From Bacteroidota bacterium (GTDB taxonomy: Bacteria > Bacteroidota > Bacteroidia > Chitinophagales > UBA2359), in assembly GCA_020631155.1 (NCBI GenBank), contig JAHDHV010000001.1, positions 1 to 64,000 of the forward strand: a stretch of 64,000 nucleotides of DNA. Reading direction: 5' to 3'. The position numbers and the translations under genes were made by a program. The notes beneath the pieces were generated by a model that did no database searches, was not told the DNA's origin, and saw only the letters and a program-made list of their open reading frames with translations. Every line of letters begins with the position of its first letter. Position 1 is the stretch's first letter. This document shows, piece by piece, positions 8,320 to 17,269 of the stretch.

Positions 8320-9765
8320 ATGAAAAATAGTAAACTATTAAACTTACTTGAATACTTAAGTGGTAAAGAGTTAGAGCGTTTAGAACGCTATTTACAGTCT
8401 CCTTTTTTTATAGAAGAAAAGAATACGGAAATGCATAAGCGAGCTTATAAACTATTTGTTTATATAATAGATAGAAAGGATAGTTTAGGAGTATTAAAAA
8501 AAGAAGAGGTATATGCTCATATTTACTCCAATCAAACTTTTAAAGCTATAAAACTGAATCAGTTAATGGCTTATTTGGTGAAAAAAATAGAGCAATTTAT
8601 TATTTATACAATACAAAATGATGATAGTTATATTAGCAATATTCGTCAAAAGCAACTGCTACTTGAATTTTATATAAGGAAAAAATCAAATAAGTGGTAT
8701 GAAGCACAAAAAAGAGAAATTGATAAATTTCAAGCTCAAATAAACTTGCGCGATAGAAATTATTATTTGTATCAATTTTTAATAGACGATAATAATGTAC
8801 AACTAACTACTTTACAAAGTAATAGAAAAGACAAAAAATCACTAAAAAAGATGCTCAATTCGCTAGATATCTTTTATGTATTAAATTTGTTAGAGGTTGC
8901 GTGTCTACTCAAAAGAAGTTTTACTTTTGATAGTGAAGAGTTTTCCTTATTAAAAGATAAAATTCAGTACATTGGCGATGCATATAAGAGTAAAAGTCCA
9001 TCTATAAAAATTTACCAGTATGCATTAGAGTTATTAGAACTAGACGGTAGAGAAAAAGATGAATTATATAAACTATATAGGAATTTTTTTGCAGAATATC
9101 ATCATTGCTTTTCTCAAAATGAAGCTAGGAATTTGTTTACACATGCCCTAACTTATTGCGCTGCTCAATTAAATAAAGGTAGAGAAGAATATTGTGAAGA
9201 ATGTTGGGATTTGTATTGTTTGGGTTTGATGAATAATGTTTTGTATATAGATAAAAGGTTAATGCCATCTGATTTAAAAAACATCATTACGCTTAGTTTG
9301 CGACTAAAAAAATACGAATGGGCGGAGGAATTTTTACATCAACATCAACATCAAATTCAGGCGACTAATCCCAAAGAAGTTTATGGCTTTAATCTGGCTA
9401 ATGTGTACTTTCATCAACAAAAATATTTGGAAGTCCACCAAATTCTGGCAAGTTTAAAGTGTAAAGATGTTTATTATGATTTAGCCATGCGTCGTTTAGA
9501 AATCAAGGTACTTTATGATCAAGAGGAACTAGAGGTATTATATGCTAAGTTGAATGCTTTTCGTGTTTTTATTCGTAGGCATCGAAGTGTAGATAAGAGC
9601 AATAGAGAAAGAAATGGCAATTTTTTAAGCTTAATGAAAAAGCTAATAAACATCATTCCTAGAGATAAAAAACAGATAGGTATATTGGAAAATAAGTTGC
9701 AAAATACCCCTGAACTAGCAGAACGCAAATGGATAGTTGCTAAATTGGAGGAGTTGAAAAGGTAG
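8320..9765 (+). CDS. Helical protein of unknown function, 481 aa
   Basis: I do not recognise a family. The protein has no signal peptide or membrane segment, is rich in Leu, Lys, Glu and Tyr, and looks entirely alpha-helical. Residues ~330-400 ('YEWAEEFLHQHQHQI', 'YGFNLANVYFHQQKYLEVHQIL') have the rhythm of TPR-like repeats, which suggests a protein-binding scaffold. The start (MKNSKLLNLLEYL) is supported by two decayed paralog fragments at 5090 and 6701 that keep the same ATG. It is divergent to the T9SS cargo gene and convergent with hisS, with 7 bases between the two stop codons. The repeated pairing of this gene type with T9SS cargo genes hints at a functional link, but that is inference only. 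Confidence 0.75.
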   Translation: MKNSKLLNLLEYLSGKELERLERYLQSPFFIEEKNTEMHKRAYKLFVYIIDRKDSLGVLKKEEVYAHIYSNQTFKAIKLNQLMAYLVKKIEQFIIYTIQNDDSYISNIRQKQLLLEFYIRKKSNKWYEAQKREIDKFQAQINLRDRNYYLYQFLIDDNNVQLTTLQSNRKDKKSLKKMLNSLDIFYVLNLLEVACLLKRSFTFDSEEFSLLKDKIQYIGDAYKSKSPSIKIYQYALELLELDGREKDELYKLYRNFFAEYHHCFSQNEARNLFTHALTYCAAQLNKGREEYCEECWDLYCLGLMNNVLYIDKRLMPSDLKNIITLSLRLKKYEWAEEFLHQHQHQIQATNPKEVYGFNLANVYFHQQKYLEVHQILASLKCKDVYYDLAMRRLEIKVLYDQEELEVLYAKLNAFRVFIRRHRSVDKSNRERNGNFLSLMKKLINIIPRDKKQIGILENKLQNTPELAERKWIVAKLEELKR

Positions 9766-9772
9766 AGATGTA

Positions 9773-11356
9773 TTATACTAAATACACCCCTAACAATCCA
9801 GCGACATATTTGCTTAAACTGTCCAATGGAATTTCTTTTTGAACGCGTGCGCGCCATTCGCGTTTATCAGTGATGGTTGCTGATAATTCTTTACCCAACT
9901 TTAGGTTTCGCACCGTTGCAATGCCTTTTTCCACCTCGTCGCCGCCAATCAAAATGGCAACAGGGCAGTTTTTTCGGTCTGCATAAGACAGTTGTTTTTT
10001 TAATCCTCTAAAACCTTTGTGGCAACCATAATAAATTTCTACATCTACTCCCTTTTCGCGCAATTTTCTTGCAATATTCTGGTAATCAAGCATTAAATTA
10101 TCGTCAAAATTGGCAATAAAAACGGGTCCGTCTGCTTTTTCTGGCACTTGTTTGGTGAGTATGAGCAATTCCGCTAGACGGTCTACACCGATGGATGCGC
10201 CAACGGCAGGAACGGACATGCCTAATAGTTGTTGTACTAAACCATCATAGCGACCACCGCCACAAATAGAACCAATTTGCTTTTTTTGCCCTCTTTTATT
10301 TCGGTAGGTTTGTAAGGATTCTACCTCAAAAATAGGACCTGTATAATAGGCCATGCCGCGCACTAAGGTTGGCTCAAAAATGACGTTTTCTTCGCCAAAA
10401 TTTAATTTGTCAAATATTTCGTCCATCTGCTGCAATTCGGCTAGTCCTTCTTGCGCTATGGCATTGTCTATTTTCGACAAACGGCTAATGATTTCTTTTC
10501 GACTTTGCCCACCTTCTGTAAATTGATTTAGAAAATCGTATATTCCTGTTACCAGTGTTTTATCCAAATTTAAGCCCACAATTTTTGCTCCTGATTTATC
10601 GGTTCGACCTGCGCCTAACTCTGCTTTTACGCCTTCCAAACCTATTTTATCGTATTTGTCCACAATTCGCAAAATGTCTTGCTCGGCTTCTGTTTTGTCA
10701 ATTCCTAAGGAAGCCAAAAAACCTTTTAAATATTTGCGATTATTTACTTTAATGCGGAAGGTGTCTTTTTTTAATCCAATTGCTTCTAAGGCATCCGATA
10801 AAATCATACAAGCTTCGGCATCTGAGGAAATGGCAGAGGTGCCGACCGAATCAAAGTCCAATTGCCAAAATTCGCGGAAGCGTCCCGGGGCTAATTTGAT
10901 TTCGTAGCGATAGACGGGACCGTACTGAAAACGGCGAAATAGGGGAGCTTTACCTACTTTAACTTGACCACGCAAATAGTCCATCCACAAACGTTCTGCA
11001 TATACACGCGCAAGCGGCGCAGTCAGATCGTAGCGTAAAGCAACAAAAGCATTTTCCATGATAACATCATTGCTTTCATCGCGCAGCGGCTCGCCATCTG
11101 TTGCGTAAACGGGCTCAATTTCAGGATTACTAAATGCATAAACCCCTTTATCCACTGTGTCATCATCAGGCATATATTTGCCCAAACAATCGGCATATTC
11201 CAAAATTGGTGTATCCCAATGCTCAAAACCGTAGCTTTTATAAACCGCACTTGCTCGCTCAATGATTTGAAGTTTCAACTGATTGAGACTGACATCAATA
11301 TCTCTAAAGCCTTTAATTTTTCTAGGAACTATTCCGCGCTGTTTGCTGACTATCAT
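9773..11356 (-). CDS. hisS: Histidyl-tRNA synthetase, alphaproteobacterial-like type
   Basis: Charges tRNA-His with histidine. A class II synthetase of 527 aa, about 100 longer than the E. coli enzyme. Visible landmarks: 'LRYDLTAPLAR' (~residues 105-115), motif 2 region 'GPVYRYE..LAPGRFREF' (~145-165), the histidine-specific 'LVRGMAYYTG' and 'GGGRYDGLV' blocks, and motif 3 'GASIGVDRL' (~380-390), followed by the anticodon-binding domain. The wording of these blocks (EYADCLGKYMPDDD, RYDLTAPLAR, PGRFREF.QLDFDSVG, LVRG.YYTGP) is what I remember from alphaproteobacterial enzymes, not from ordinary bacterial HisS. Those enzymes pair with a tRNA-His lacking G-1, and the tRNA gene 368 bases upstream on the same strand has that feature. 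The ATG at 11356 keeps the full N-terminus. Confidence 0.93.
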   Translation of the reverse strand: MIVSKQRGIVPRKIKGFRDIDVSLNQLKLQIIERASAVYKSYGFEHWDTPILEYADCLGKYMPDDDTVDKGVYAFSNPEIEPVYATDGEPLRDESNDVIMENAFVALRYDLTAPLARVYAERLWMDYLRGQVKVGKAPLFRRFQYGPVYRYEIKLAPGRFREFWQLDFDSVGTSAISSDAEACMILSDALEAIGLKKDTFRIKVNNRKYLKGFLASLGIDKTEAEQDILRIVDKYDKIGLEGVKAELGAGRTDKSGAKIVGLNLDKTLVTGIYDFLNQFTEGGQSRKEIISRLSKIDNAIAQEGLAELQQMDEIFDKLNFGEENVIFEPTLVRGMAYYTGPIFEVESLQTYRNKRGQKKQIGSICGGGRYDGLVQQLLGMSVPAVGASIGVDRLAELLILTKQVPEKADGPVFIANFDDNLMLDYQNIARKLREKGVDVEIYYGCHKGFRGLKKQLSYADRKNCPVAILIGGDEVEKGIATVRNLKLGKELSATITDKREWRARVQKEIPLDSLSKYVAGLLGVYLV

Positions 11357-11425
11357 GATTTACGCATTTTTGGAGTTTGGAAGGTTGTAAGGTTACAAAG
11401 TTTTAAGGTTTTTGTTTTTTCAACT

Positions 11426-11514
11426 AAGTAAGTAGACAAAATTAAACAACTATTGAATTTGCCATAAAACATTGATAATGATTGAGTTGTCTCACGTCTT
11501 AAGTCTAAGTACTT
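11426..11514. repeat. AAGTA...TACTT short element (AAGTACC family), copy upstream of hisS
   Basis: Starts AAGTAAGTAGACAAAATTAAAC and ends AAGTCTAAGTACTT, an imperfect inverted repeat at the tips (AAGTA..TAGACA / TGTCTA..TACTT type). Related copies lie at 15401-15496 and 52595-52690. About 90 bp, non-coding, in the hisS leader region. Confidence 0.5.
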
Positions 11515-11599
11515 AATGAGCTAAAAGCAAACTACTACTATGTAGTTCGAGTGAATTTAGTCCAAACTCTAGTATATTTAAAATAAGTTGATAATTTTT

Positions 11600-11685
11600 A
11601 TGAGATTAGACATAAGATACAAGATTTAAGACATAAGATAACTGGTTAATAATTTCTAACATCTGATCTCTAACCTCTAAATAAA
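11600..11685. repeat. Low-complexity 'agacataagata' tract
   Basis: Loose tandem repeats of the type GA(C/T)ATAAGATA, then 'atttctaacatctgatctctaacctctaa'. Similar tracts recur at 41390, 48985, 52337 and 60380. Confidence 0.45.
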
Positions 11686-11723
11686 AAAAGCATTATCCAA
11701 CAATTTGTGAATAATGCTTACTG

Positions 11724-11797
11724 TCCTGCCGAATGGATTCGAACCATTGACCTCCTGAACCACAATCAGGCGTTCTAACCAACTGAACTACGGCAGG
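11724..11797 (-). tRNA. tRNA-His (anticodon GTG), no encoded G-1, A73
   Basis: A complete cloverleaf of 74 bases on the minus strand: acceptor CCTGCCG/CGGCAGG, U8 A9, D-stem GTTC/GAAC, anticodon stem CCTGA/TCAGG with loop TTGTGGT (anticodon GTG), five-base variable loop, T-stem AATGG/CCATT with TTCGAAT loop. CCA is not encoded. The base before C1 is T, not the G expected at -1 for tRNA-His, and the discriminator is A73, not C73. Normal bacterial tRNA-His has G-1:C73. Absence of G-1 with A73 is the situation described for a clade of alphaproteobacteria, and hisS next door has the matching look. Confidence 0.93.
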
Positions 11798-11831
11798 ATA
11801 TAATATGATGATATTTTTGTTTCATGGGGTG

Positions 11832-11839
11832 CAAAGATA
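11832..11839 (-). promoter_or_regulatory. Promoter -7 box TATCTTTG for tRNA-His
   Basis: TATCTTTG on the minus strand, 34 bases before the tRNA 5' end, fits TAnnTTTG. The upstream A/T-rich stretch has TTTG-like sequence but no well-spaced -33 box. Confidence 0.5.
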
Positions 11840-12140
11840 ATTATTTTTTCAAAAAAAAGTATGAAAAAGTTGAATTTTTGCTGAGAGTTTATTTTTAGCT
11901 TAAAATAAACTCCAAAATAAATGTCAAAAATAAGGTGAATTTAAAAAGGGAACAGTCCAAAAAGTAGATTGGTTCCCTACTTTATAAATTTTTTTTTATT
12001 AATTTTTAATTAAAATGATGGAAAATGCAGAACTTCCTTACTATTCTTTCTTGACATTTTTATGAAAAAAAGGGAGTATTTATGTAAATTTACCGTATCA
12101 AAAAGACTTTGTTCCATTCCAAAAAAACTAAAGCATATTT

Positions 12141-13775
12141 ATGTTGTTTATAAATTATTATTTTCGTTATTTATTGGTGTTTAGTTGTATACTTGCCATT
12201 ACTTTTGCTGCGTGTAATACCAGTGAACAGAAATCTGATAAACGATTTTTTCGCTACAATCAAGCGTCAGGCATTACTTCGTTAGACCCTGCCTTTGCCA
12301 AAGATCAGGCAAATATTTGGGCAATTAATCAACTGTACACAACCCTCGTTCAAATGGATGATGAACTCAACATCAATCCCTACCTTGCCGAGCGTTGGGA
12401 TATTGTAGACAGTGGCTTGACCTACCTTTTTTACTTGCGTGATGATGTGTTTTTTCACGATCATGAAAAATTTCCCGAAGGCAAAGGCAGAAAAGTGACA
12501 GCACATGATGTTGCTTATAGCCTTAATCGTTTGATTGACAAAGAGATAGCATCTCCCGGTGCGTGGTTGTTTAATGATAAGGTAGCAGATAGCGAGCCGT
12601 TTAAAGCAGTCAATAATAAGGTGTTTCAAATGAAATTGAAACAAGCTTTCCGCCCAATGCTGGGAATTTTAAGTATGCAATATTGTTCTGTAGTACCCAA
12701 AGAAATTGTGGAACATTACGGTAAGGAGTTTAGAATAAATCCTGTGGGTTCAGGGCCATTTCAATTTAAATTATGGAAAGAAAATGAGGCTTTGGTATTG
12801 GAAAAAAATCAAGATTACTTTGAAATGAATGGTGAAGGGGAACGATTGCCTTTAGTAGACGGTGTGAAAATTTCATTTATAGAAAATAAAAGAAATGCAT
12901 ACCTGAAATTCATTGAAGGTGATTTAGACCTGCTATCAGGCATTGATCCGACTTATAAAGATGATCTAGTTAGTGGGGATGGTGAATTAAAATCAGAGTT
13001 GGAGGAGAAAATTAAATTGTTGCGTTCACCTTATTTGAATACAGAATATTTGGGTTTTTTAATGACTGATAAACAAGTAAAACCTTTACAAGACAAGCGA
13101 GTACGACAGGCGATTAACTATGGTTTTGATAGGGTGAAAATGATTCAGTTTTTGCGAAATAACATCGGTATTCCCGCAACTTCGGGTTTTGTGCCACAGG
13201 GTTTACCCTCTTTTGATGCCAAAAAAGTGAAGGGATACAGCCATAACCCTAGTAAAGCGCGTGCCTTATTAAAGGAAGCAGGCTATGAAAATGGCAAAGG
13301 GCTTTCCGAAATTACTTTGGAAACAACGAGTTCCTATAAAGATTTGTGTACCTATATTCAAAATCAGTTAGCAGAAATAGGAGTCAAAGTCAAATTGGAA
13401 TTGAATCCGCCTTCGTTTTTGCGTGAGAAAATGGCAAAGGGGGAATCTTCGTTTTTCCGTGCTTCTTGGATTGGCGACTATCCCGATTCGGAGACTTATT
13501 TGACCGTTTTATATGGTGGTAATCCTGCCCCCCCTAATTATACACAGTTTAAAAATGAGAACTATGATAAATTGTATCGGCAGGCTTTATTAGAGAATGA
13601 CGATGCTGCTCGTTTTGCCTTGTATCAGGAAATGGATAAGATTTTGATCGAGGAAGCACCAATTATTCCATTGTATTACGATGAAGTATTGCGATTTGTG
13701 CAAAAAGATGTGGAGCAATTAGGGGTAAATGCCTTTAATTTGTTGACTTTAAAAAATATACGTTTTAAAAAATGA
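12141..13775 (+). CDS. ABC-type peptide-binding lipoprotein (SBP family 5)
   Basis: A 544-aa extracytoplasmic solute-binding protein of the DppA/OppA class, which captures oligopeptides or related ligands for an ABC importer. A hydrophobic leader ends at a lipobox-like FAAC with Cys25, so the protein should be membrane anchored. Family landmarks: 'GITSLDPAFAKD' at the mature N-terminus, 'LAERWDIVDSGLTYLFYLRDDVFFHD' region, 'VVPKEIVEHYG...NPVGSGPFQF', 'RVRQAINYGFDR' and 'QLAEIGVKV'. Length is typical. No permease or ATPase genes are adjacent, so it works with components encoded elsewhere or as an orphan. A hairpin terminator follows at 13887. Confidence 0.9.
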   Translation: MLFINYYFRYLLVFSCILAITFAACNTSEQKSDKRFFRYNQASGITSLDPAFAKDQANIWAINQLYTTLVQMDDELNINPYLAERWDIVDSGLTYLFYLRDDVFFHDHEKFPEGKGRKVTAHDVAYSLNRLIDKEIASPGAWLFNDKVADSEPFKAVNNKVFQMKLKQAFRPMLGILSMQYCSVVPKEIVEHYGKEFRINPVGSGPFQFKLWKENEALVLEKNQDYFEMNGEGERLPLVDGVKISFIENKRNAYLKFIEGDLDLLSGIDPTYKDDLVSGDGELKSELEEKIKLLRSPYLNTEYLGFLMTDKQVKPLQDKRVRQAINYGFDRVKMIQFLRNNIGIPATSGFVPQGLPSFDAKKVKGYSHNPSKARALLKEAGYENGKGLSEITLETTSSYKDLCTYIQNQLAEIGVKVKLELNPPSFLREKMAKGESSFFRASWIGDYPDSETYLTVLYGGNPAPPNYTQFKNENYDKLYRQALLENDDAARFALYQEMDKILIEEAPIIPLYYDEVLRFVQKDVEQLGVNAFNLLTLKNIRFKK

Positions 13776-13886
13776 AAAAAATGCATAGAATTACCGCAAA
13801 AGCTGTTTTTTTTCTCCAAAATCTAAACAAATTTTAGGTAATTTACGTACTTAATGATAGTGCTTTTTTCATAATTGCTTGTTTTA

Positions 13887-13927
13887 CTTAGTCCCTCCAC
13901 ATGTTAGGTAGGGACTAAGCTTTTTTT
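13887..13927 (+). terminator. Intrinsic terminator after the peptide-binding lipoprotein gene
   Basis: CTTAGTCCCT (13887-13896) pairs perfectly with AGGGACTAAG (13910-13919), followed by C and eight Ts. It lies 112 bases past the stop at 13775. Confidence 0.8.
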
Positions 13928-14273
13928 AGATGCTTTTTCTTTTAAAATAAAAGTTATCTTAATTGAAAAGTAAAAACTTTCTAATAATGCCATTTCTGTC
14001 ACAGTTCTTTAATATTTTTTATTTATTTGACTGTTCTTTTCCCTTCTCATCTCCAAATAGCATATAAGCAATCAGGTGTATTGTTTATTGACATAATTGT
14101 TTACCTACTATAGTTTTTATATCACCATTTTAGGCAATGTTTCATAAAACTAAGCACAAACCATGTTAAAGTGTTTTTGTAGATTTTTTTTTCTAAAAAA
14201 TTCATTATTAACGCTTTATAATTAGTTTGTTAGATTTTTAACATTTTCTATCACTTTACTAAACCCAGCAATA
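13928..14273. other. Intergenic leader, no gene seen
   Basis: About 346 A/T-rich bases upstream of the small secreted protein gene. No frame, repeat or hairpin that I can support. Confidence 0.4.
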
Positions 14274-14630
14274 ATGAAACGAACCCACTATGTGTTTATG
14301 ACATTCACAATGATACTTTTATTATGTTCCAGTATTTTAACAAAACAAGCACAGGCACAAAATACTGATGTTGAAATGTTTGTGTTAGTACAACCAGATA
14401 ATGTAGTCAACGAGACTATTGCAATTCAACCTATTCCCTCAAAAACGCCTACTCAATTTAATAGTAATACGCACAAGAAAGAGGTGCCAGTTCAGAACTC
14501 CACAACCGTAAAGGACGTTATTACTAATAACACCCCAAATGACAAAGAATCACCAAATAGCCTTGAATATCCAAATCAAAGTGCTGTATCTCCTACACCC
14601 AATGAAACAAATGAAGCGATGCCTGAATAG
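14274..14630 (+). CDS. Small secreted protein of unknown function, 118 aa
   Basis: I do not recognise it. A clear signal peptide (MKRTHYVFMTFTMILLLC...TKQAQAQ) is followed by a ~85-residue mature part rich in Asn, Pro, Thr and Glu, with no Cys and a low-complexity, probably disordered make-up ('SPNSLEYPNQSAVSPTPNETNEAMPE'). It may be a small periplasmic or surface-attached linker protein. It stands alone, with about 500 bases before it and 990 after it. The only support is the signal peptide plus uninterrupted frame; it could be lineage-specific. Confidence 0.6.
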   Translation: MKRTHYVFMTFTMILLLCSSILTKQAQAQNTDVEMFVLVQPDNVVNETIAIQPIPSKTPTQFNSNTHKKEVPVQNSTTVKDVITNNTPNDKESPNSLEYPNQSAVSPTPNETNEAMPE

Positions 14631-14913
14631 TTTTATAGGTATCCGTAATACTCATTTGTTTATTTAGATAGATGACTCAAGTTTTATCTTTTCTAGTGTT
14701 TTTTTTTAACTGAATGAATAGGTAAATAATATAGAAAAGCTTCATTCATTATTATAGATAGATGCTGTTAAAAGCATCACAATCAATCTTTTATTTTTAT
14801 AAAAAGTAATTTTTGAAGCTATCTTTTATTATAATGAATATTTATTCAAGTGTTGTGAGCATCTATGTATTTAATGTTGTTATTTTTGTATGTATTATTG
14901 TAATGCATATTTA

Positions 14914-14955
14914 TAACCTCTAGCTTTAATATTTATTAGCTAGAGGTTTTTTTCT
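14914..14955 (+). terminator. Intrinsic terminator-like hairpin
   Basis: AACCTCTAGCT (14914-14924) pairs with AGCTAGAGGTT (14938-14948) and is followed by a T-run. It lies ~285 bases after the small secreted protein gene, so either that mRNA has a long 3' tail or a small RNA ends here. Confidence 0.65.
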
Positions 14956-15400
14956 GTTTATAGCATCAAACAATAGGTCAAGCAAGCGTCTGAAATGAGA
15001 ATTTTTATACGTCAATTATATTTTATACGTTCTGTAAGTAAAGCATTGTGTAAAAAAGTGATATTTTTACCTAAAAAAAGTAATTAGACGTAAATAAGAG
15101 AGAGGTATGGCAAGTAGGTTTGTTATAAAAAAATGAAAATGAATAAATTAGCTCGCGTCTCCTGTCTTAAATCTTATGTCTAAGATTTAGATATTTATTT
15201 AAAACACACACTAAAACAACCATATAGAAAGCAGGAACATCTTTTTTCTATTGAAAAGTTTTTTGCCATCAACAATATAGAAATAATGAGTTGAATCAGT
15301 CACCTTTGTTGTTTTGCACTGTATTTCGTTGAAAAGCCTTGTCTGTAGAAGTTATTACCATTAGGTAGTTACAAATATGTCTATTTTCACCTTATATTAT

Positions 15401-15496
15401 AAGTAGTTGGACAAAATTAAACGACAGTTGGATTTATAATAAACTATTGATAGTAAGTTAATTATCTCAAGTCTCATATCTTATGTCTAGGTACTT
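15401..15496. repeat. AAGTACC-family short element, complete copy
   Basis: Starts AAGTAGTTGGACAAAATTAAAC and ends TTATGTCTAGGTACTT; the tips form an imperfect inverted repeat. 96 bp, non-coding. Close relatives at 11426-11514 and 52595-52690 share the inner 'attgata...gagtta' centre. Confidence 0.55.
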
Positions 15497-15617
15497 ACAG
15501 CATAAAACACTTTGGTTTTGTAGGTCAACTTATCATTTTTTTATGATTTAATTAATGTTTGACAATTAAGTAGTTAAGGTAGCTAACTTCTAATATCTGA
15601 TTCCTAATCAATCCGTT

Positions 15618-16457
15618 ATGAAAAATAAACTGTATTGGCTCATTGTGCTTGGTTTTATTGTGGTATATGGTGCTTGCAGCATTGATAGTTCTCCGCAACA
15701 GTTTTTAAATGTGGCAAAACCTGAGCCCCTATCTATTACAGATAGTCAGTTTCAACAAATTTATGATACTTACAATGTAGAGGGAGCATTTTTATTATAT
15801 GATTTTCAAAATGATCAATACATTAGTTACAATGAGGAGCGCGTAGATGCTACCTTTTTACCTGCTTCTACTTTCAAAATAATCAATTCATTAATTGCTT
15901 TAGAAACGGGTATCTTAAAGGATGAGAATGAGGTGATTAGCTGGGATGGAATTATGCGAAAATATACGCGATGGAATCAAGATCAAACTTTGCGCTCTGC
16001 TATGAAATATTCTACCGTTTGGTTTTATCAAGCCCTTGCGCGCCGCATCGGACCCGATAGAATGAGTTATTGGGTTGATACAGTTGGTTATGGAAATACG
16101 GATATTAGCGGTAAAATTGACCAATTTTGGTTGACAGGCTCTCTCCGCATTACAGCACGTCAACAGATAGCATTTTTGAAGCAATTGTATAAAAATGAAC
16201 TGCCTTTTTCGAGGCGAAATATGAAAATTGTTCGCTCCATATTAATCCGTCAACAAACAGAGGAATATATTTTACGAGGTAAAACAGGACTAGTTGTTAA
16301 TAGCGAGCCCAATATAGGATGGTATGTTGGGTATTTGGAAACTAATAATAATGTTTACTTTTTTGCGAATAATATTGATATTCACAATTCAAAAGATAGG
16401 TCTGCGCGTGAAAATATCACACTAAAGGTATTTAGGGAGTTAGGATTGATAGAATAG
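15618..16457 (+). CDS. Class D (OXA-type) beta-lactamase, predicted lipoprotein
   Basis: Predicted to hydrolyse beta-lactam antibiotics through an acylated serine. All class D motifs are present: S-T-F-K with the active-site Ser and carboxylatable Lys in 'PASTFK' (~residue 83), S-T-V in 'KYSTVWF' (~residue 133), Y-G-N in 'GYGNTDIS', the Trp of 'DQFWLTGSLRI' and K-T-G in 'LRGKTGLV'. 279 aa is the usual length. The leader ends at YGAC with Cys20, suggesting membrane anchoring in the periplasm. The last codons overlap the 9-bp target duplication of the element inserted at 16461, so the end of the reading frame was preserved. A sensor-type BlaR domain is not excluded in general, but this protein is stand-alone and has no membrane helices beyond the leader. 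Confidence 0.9.
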   Translation: MKNKLYWLIVLGFIVVYGACSIDSSPQQFLNVAKPEPLSITDSQFQQIYDTYNVEGAFLLYDFQNDQYISYNEERVDATFLPASTFKIINSLIALETGILKDENEVISWDGIMRKYTRWNQDQTLRSAMKYSTVWFYQALARRIGPDRMSYWVDTVGYGNTDISGKIDQFWLTGSLRITARQQIAFLKQLYKNELPFSRRNMKIVRSILIRQQTEEYILRGKTGLVVNSEPNIGWYVGYLETNNNVYFFANNIDIHNSKDRSARENITLKVFRELGLIE

Positions 16458-16460
16458 AAT

Positions 16461-16881
16461 GAGTGTGTCAAGAAAAGAGGGAAATCAGATATATTCACCT
16501 TAATTCAAAAAGTGTTAGGATTATCTAGGGGTTTTTCTTTTTTCTTGATAAAAAAGAAACAAAAAATCAAGACGGTGAAACTTTTTCGCTAAAAATTGCT
16601 AGGAACATCTAAAATCTCCTAAGGTGATACTCTTTGTATAAACTAAAATAAGTGGTTGATAATCAAGGCTTAAAACTTTAGTTTACATTTGCTAGGCTAT
16701 TAGAATCCGTATTACTATGGATGCTTCTTAACGATGTTCCTATCAATTTTCTTAACGCAAAAACTTTCAAGGTCGCTCTCTTCAACACCAGTAAAAAAAG
16801 GATATTTTATTTTTGGGAAAAGCAAATGTTCATCTTTCATTTGAATAACATTTTGTGATTCCTTAAATCCTTGAGACACTC
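16461..16881. mobile_element. 421-bp non-autonomous element with GAGTGTGTCA ends and 9-bp target duplication (family E)
   Basis: The left end GAGTGTGTCAAGAA and the right end TCCTTGAGACACTC are inverted repeats with 12 of 14 bases matching. The 9-bp sequence GAATAGAAT flanks it on both sides (16452-16460 and 16882-16890). The interior shows no reading frame. A second complete copy lies at 43505-43932 and the right end of a third at 1-49. Shared interior blocks include 'aaatcaagacggtgaaac', 'aaaatctcctaagg' and 'ttaacgcaaaaactttcaag'. Confidence 0.85.
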
Positions 16882-16890
16882 GAATAGAAT

Positions 16891-17269
16891 GATTTTAGTT
16901 GTTTAACTGATAGTGGCTAGCAATTAGATTTTTGTTTTTTTAAAAAAAATTAATATTATTTTATGATTTGTAATTATTGATTCCCCATCAAACACATTTC
17001 AGTAATCCGATTGAAATGGAAAAAGTGAAGGTGTTAATGTTTTGATAATCAATTATTTGTGATGAATATTGCTTTTGACCTTCTTTGATAAACCCCAAAA
17101 ATAGTATTTTTTTTCCTTCCCGATCTTATTTAATTTTACCCTGTAGTTCGAGCTGTATAAAACATAAACAATTATTATGTTCAACTGCTGACATTTCTAT
17201 GAAGCTAGTACTTTGATTTTTGGCATTGAAAAATGTAATTTTATACTTTTTCTTGAAAGTTGTTAATTT
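16891..17269. other. Intergenic leader, no gene seen
   Basis: 379 A/T-rich bases between the element and the dehydrogenase gene. Nothing supportable apart from the presumed promoter of the dehydrogenase. Confidence 0.4.

Larger units (their letters stand above)
14631..15617. other. Long intergenic region with terminator and short element, no gene seen
   Basis: 987 bases between two plus-strand genes. It contains a hairpin terminator at 14914-14955, a stretch around 15250-15330 sharing an 'atagaaataatgagttgaat' type motif with 22290 and 31390, and an AAGTACC-family element at 15401-15496. No coding frame or RNA gene is apparent. Confidence 0.45.

Noticed and set aside
11723-11798. tRNA-His with acceptor stem TCCTGCC and C73
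   Set aside because: That register puts G at position 8 and shifts the D-stem; moving the stem by one base gives U8, A9 and a full set of canonical arms with A73.
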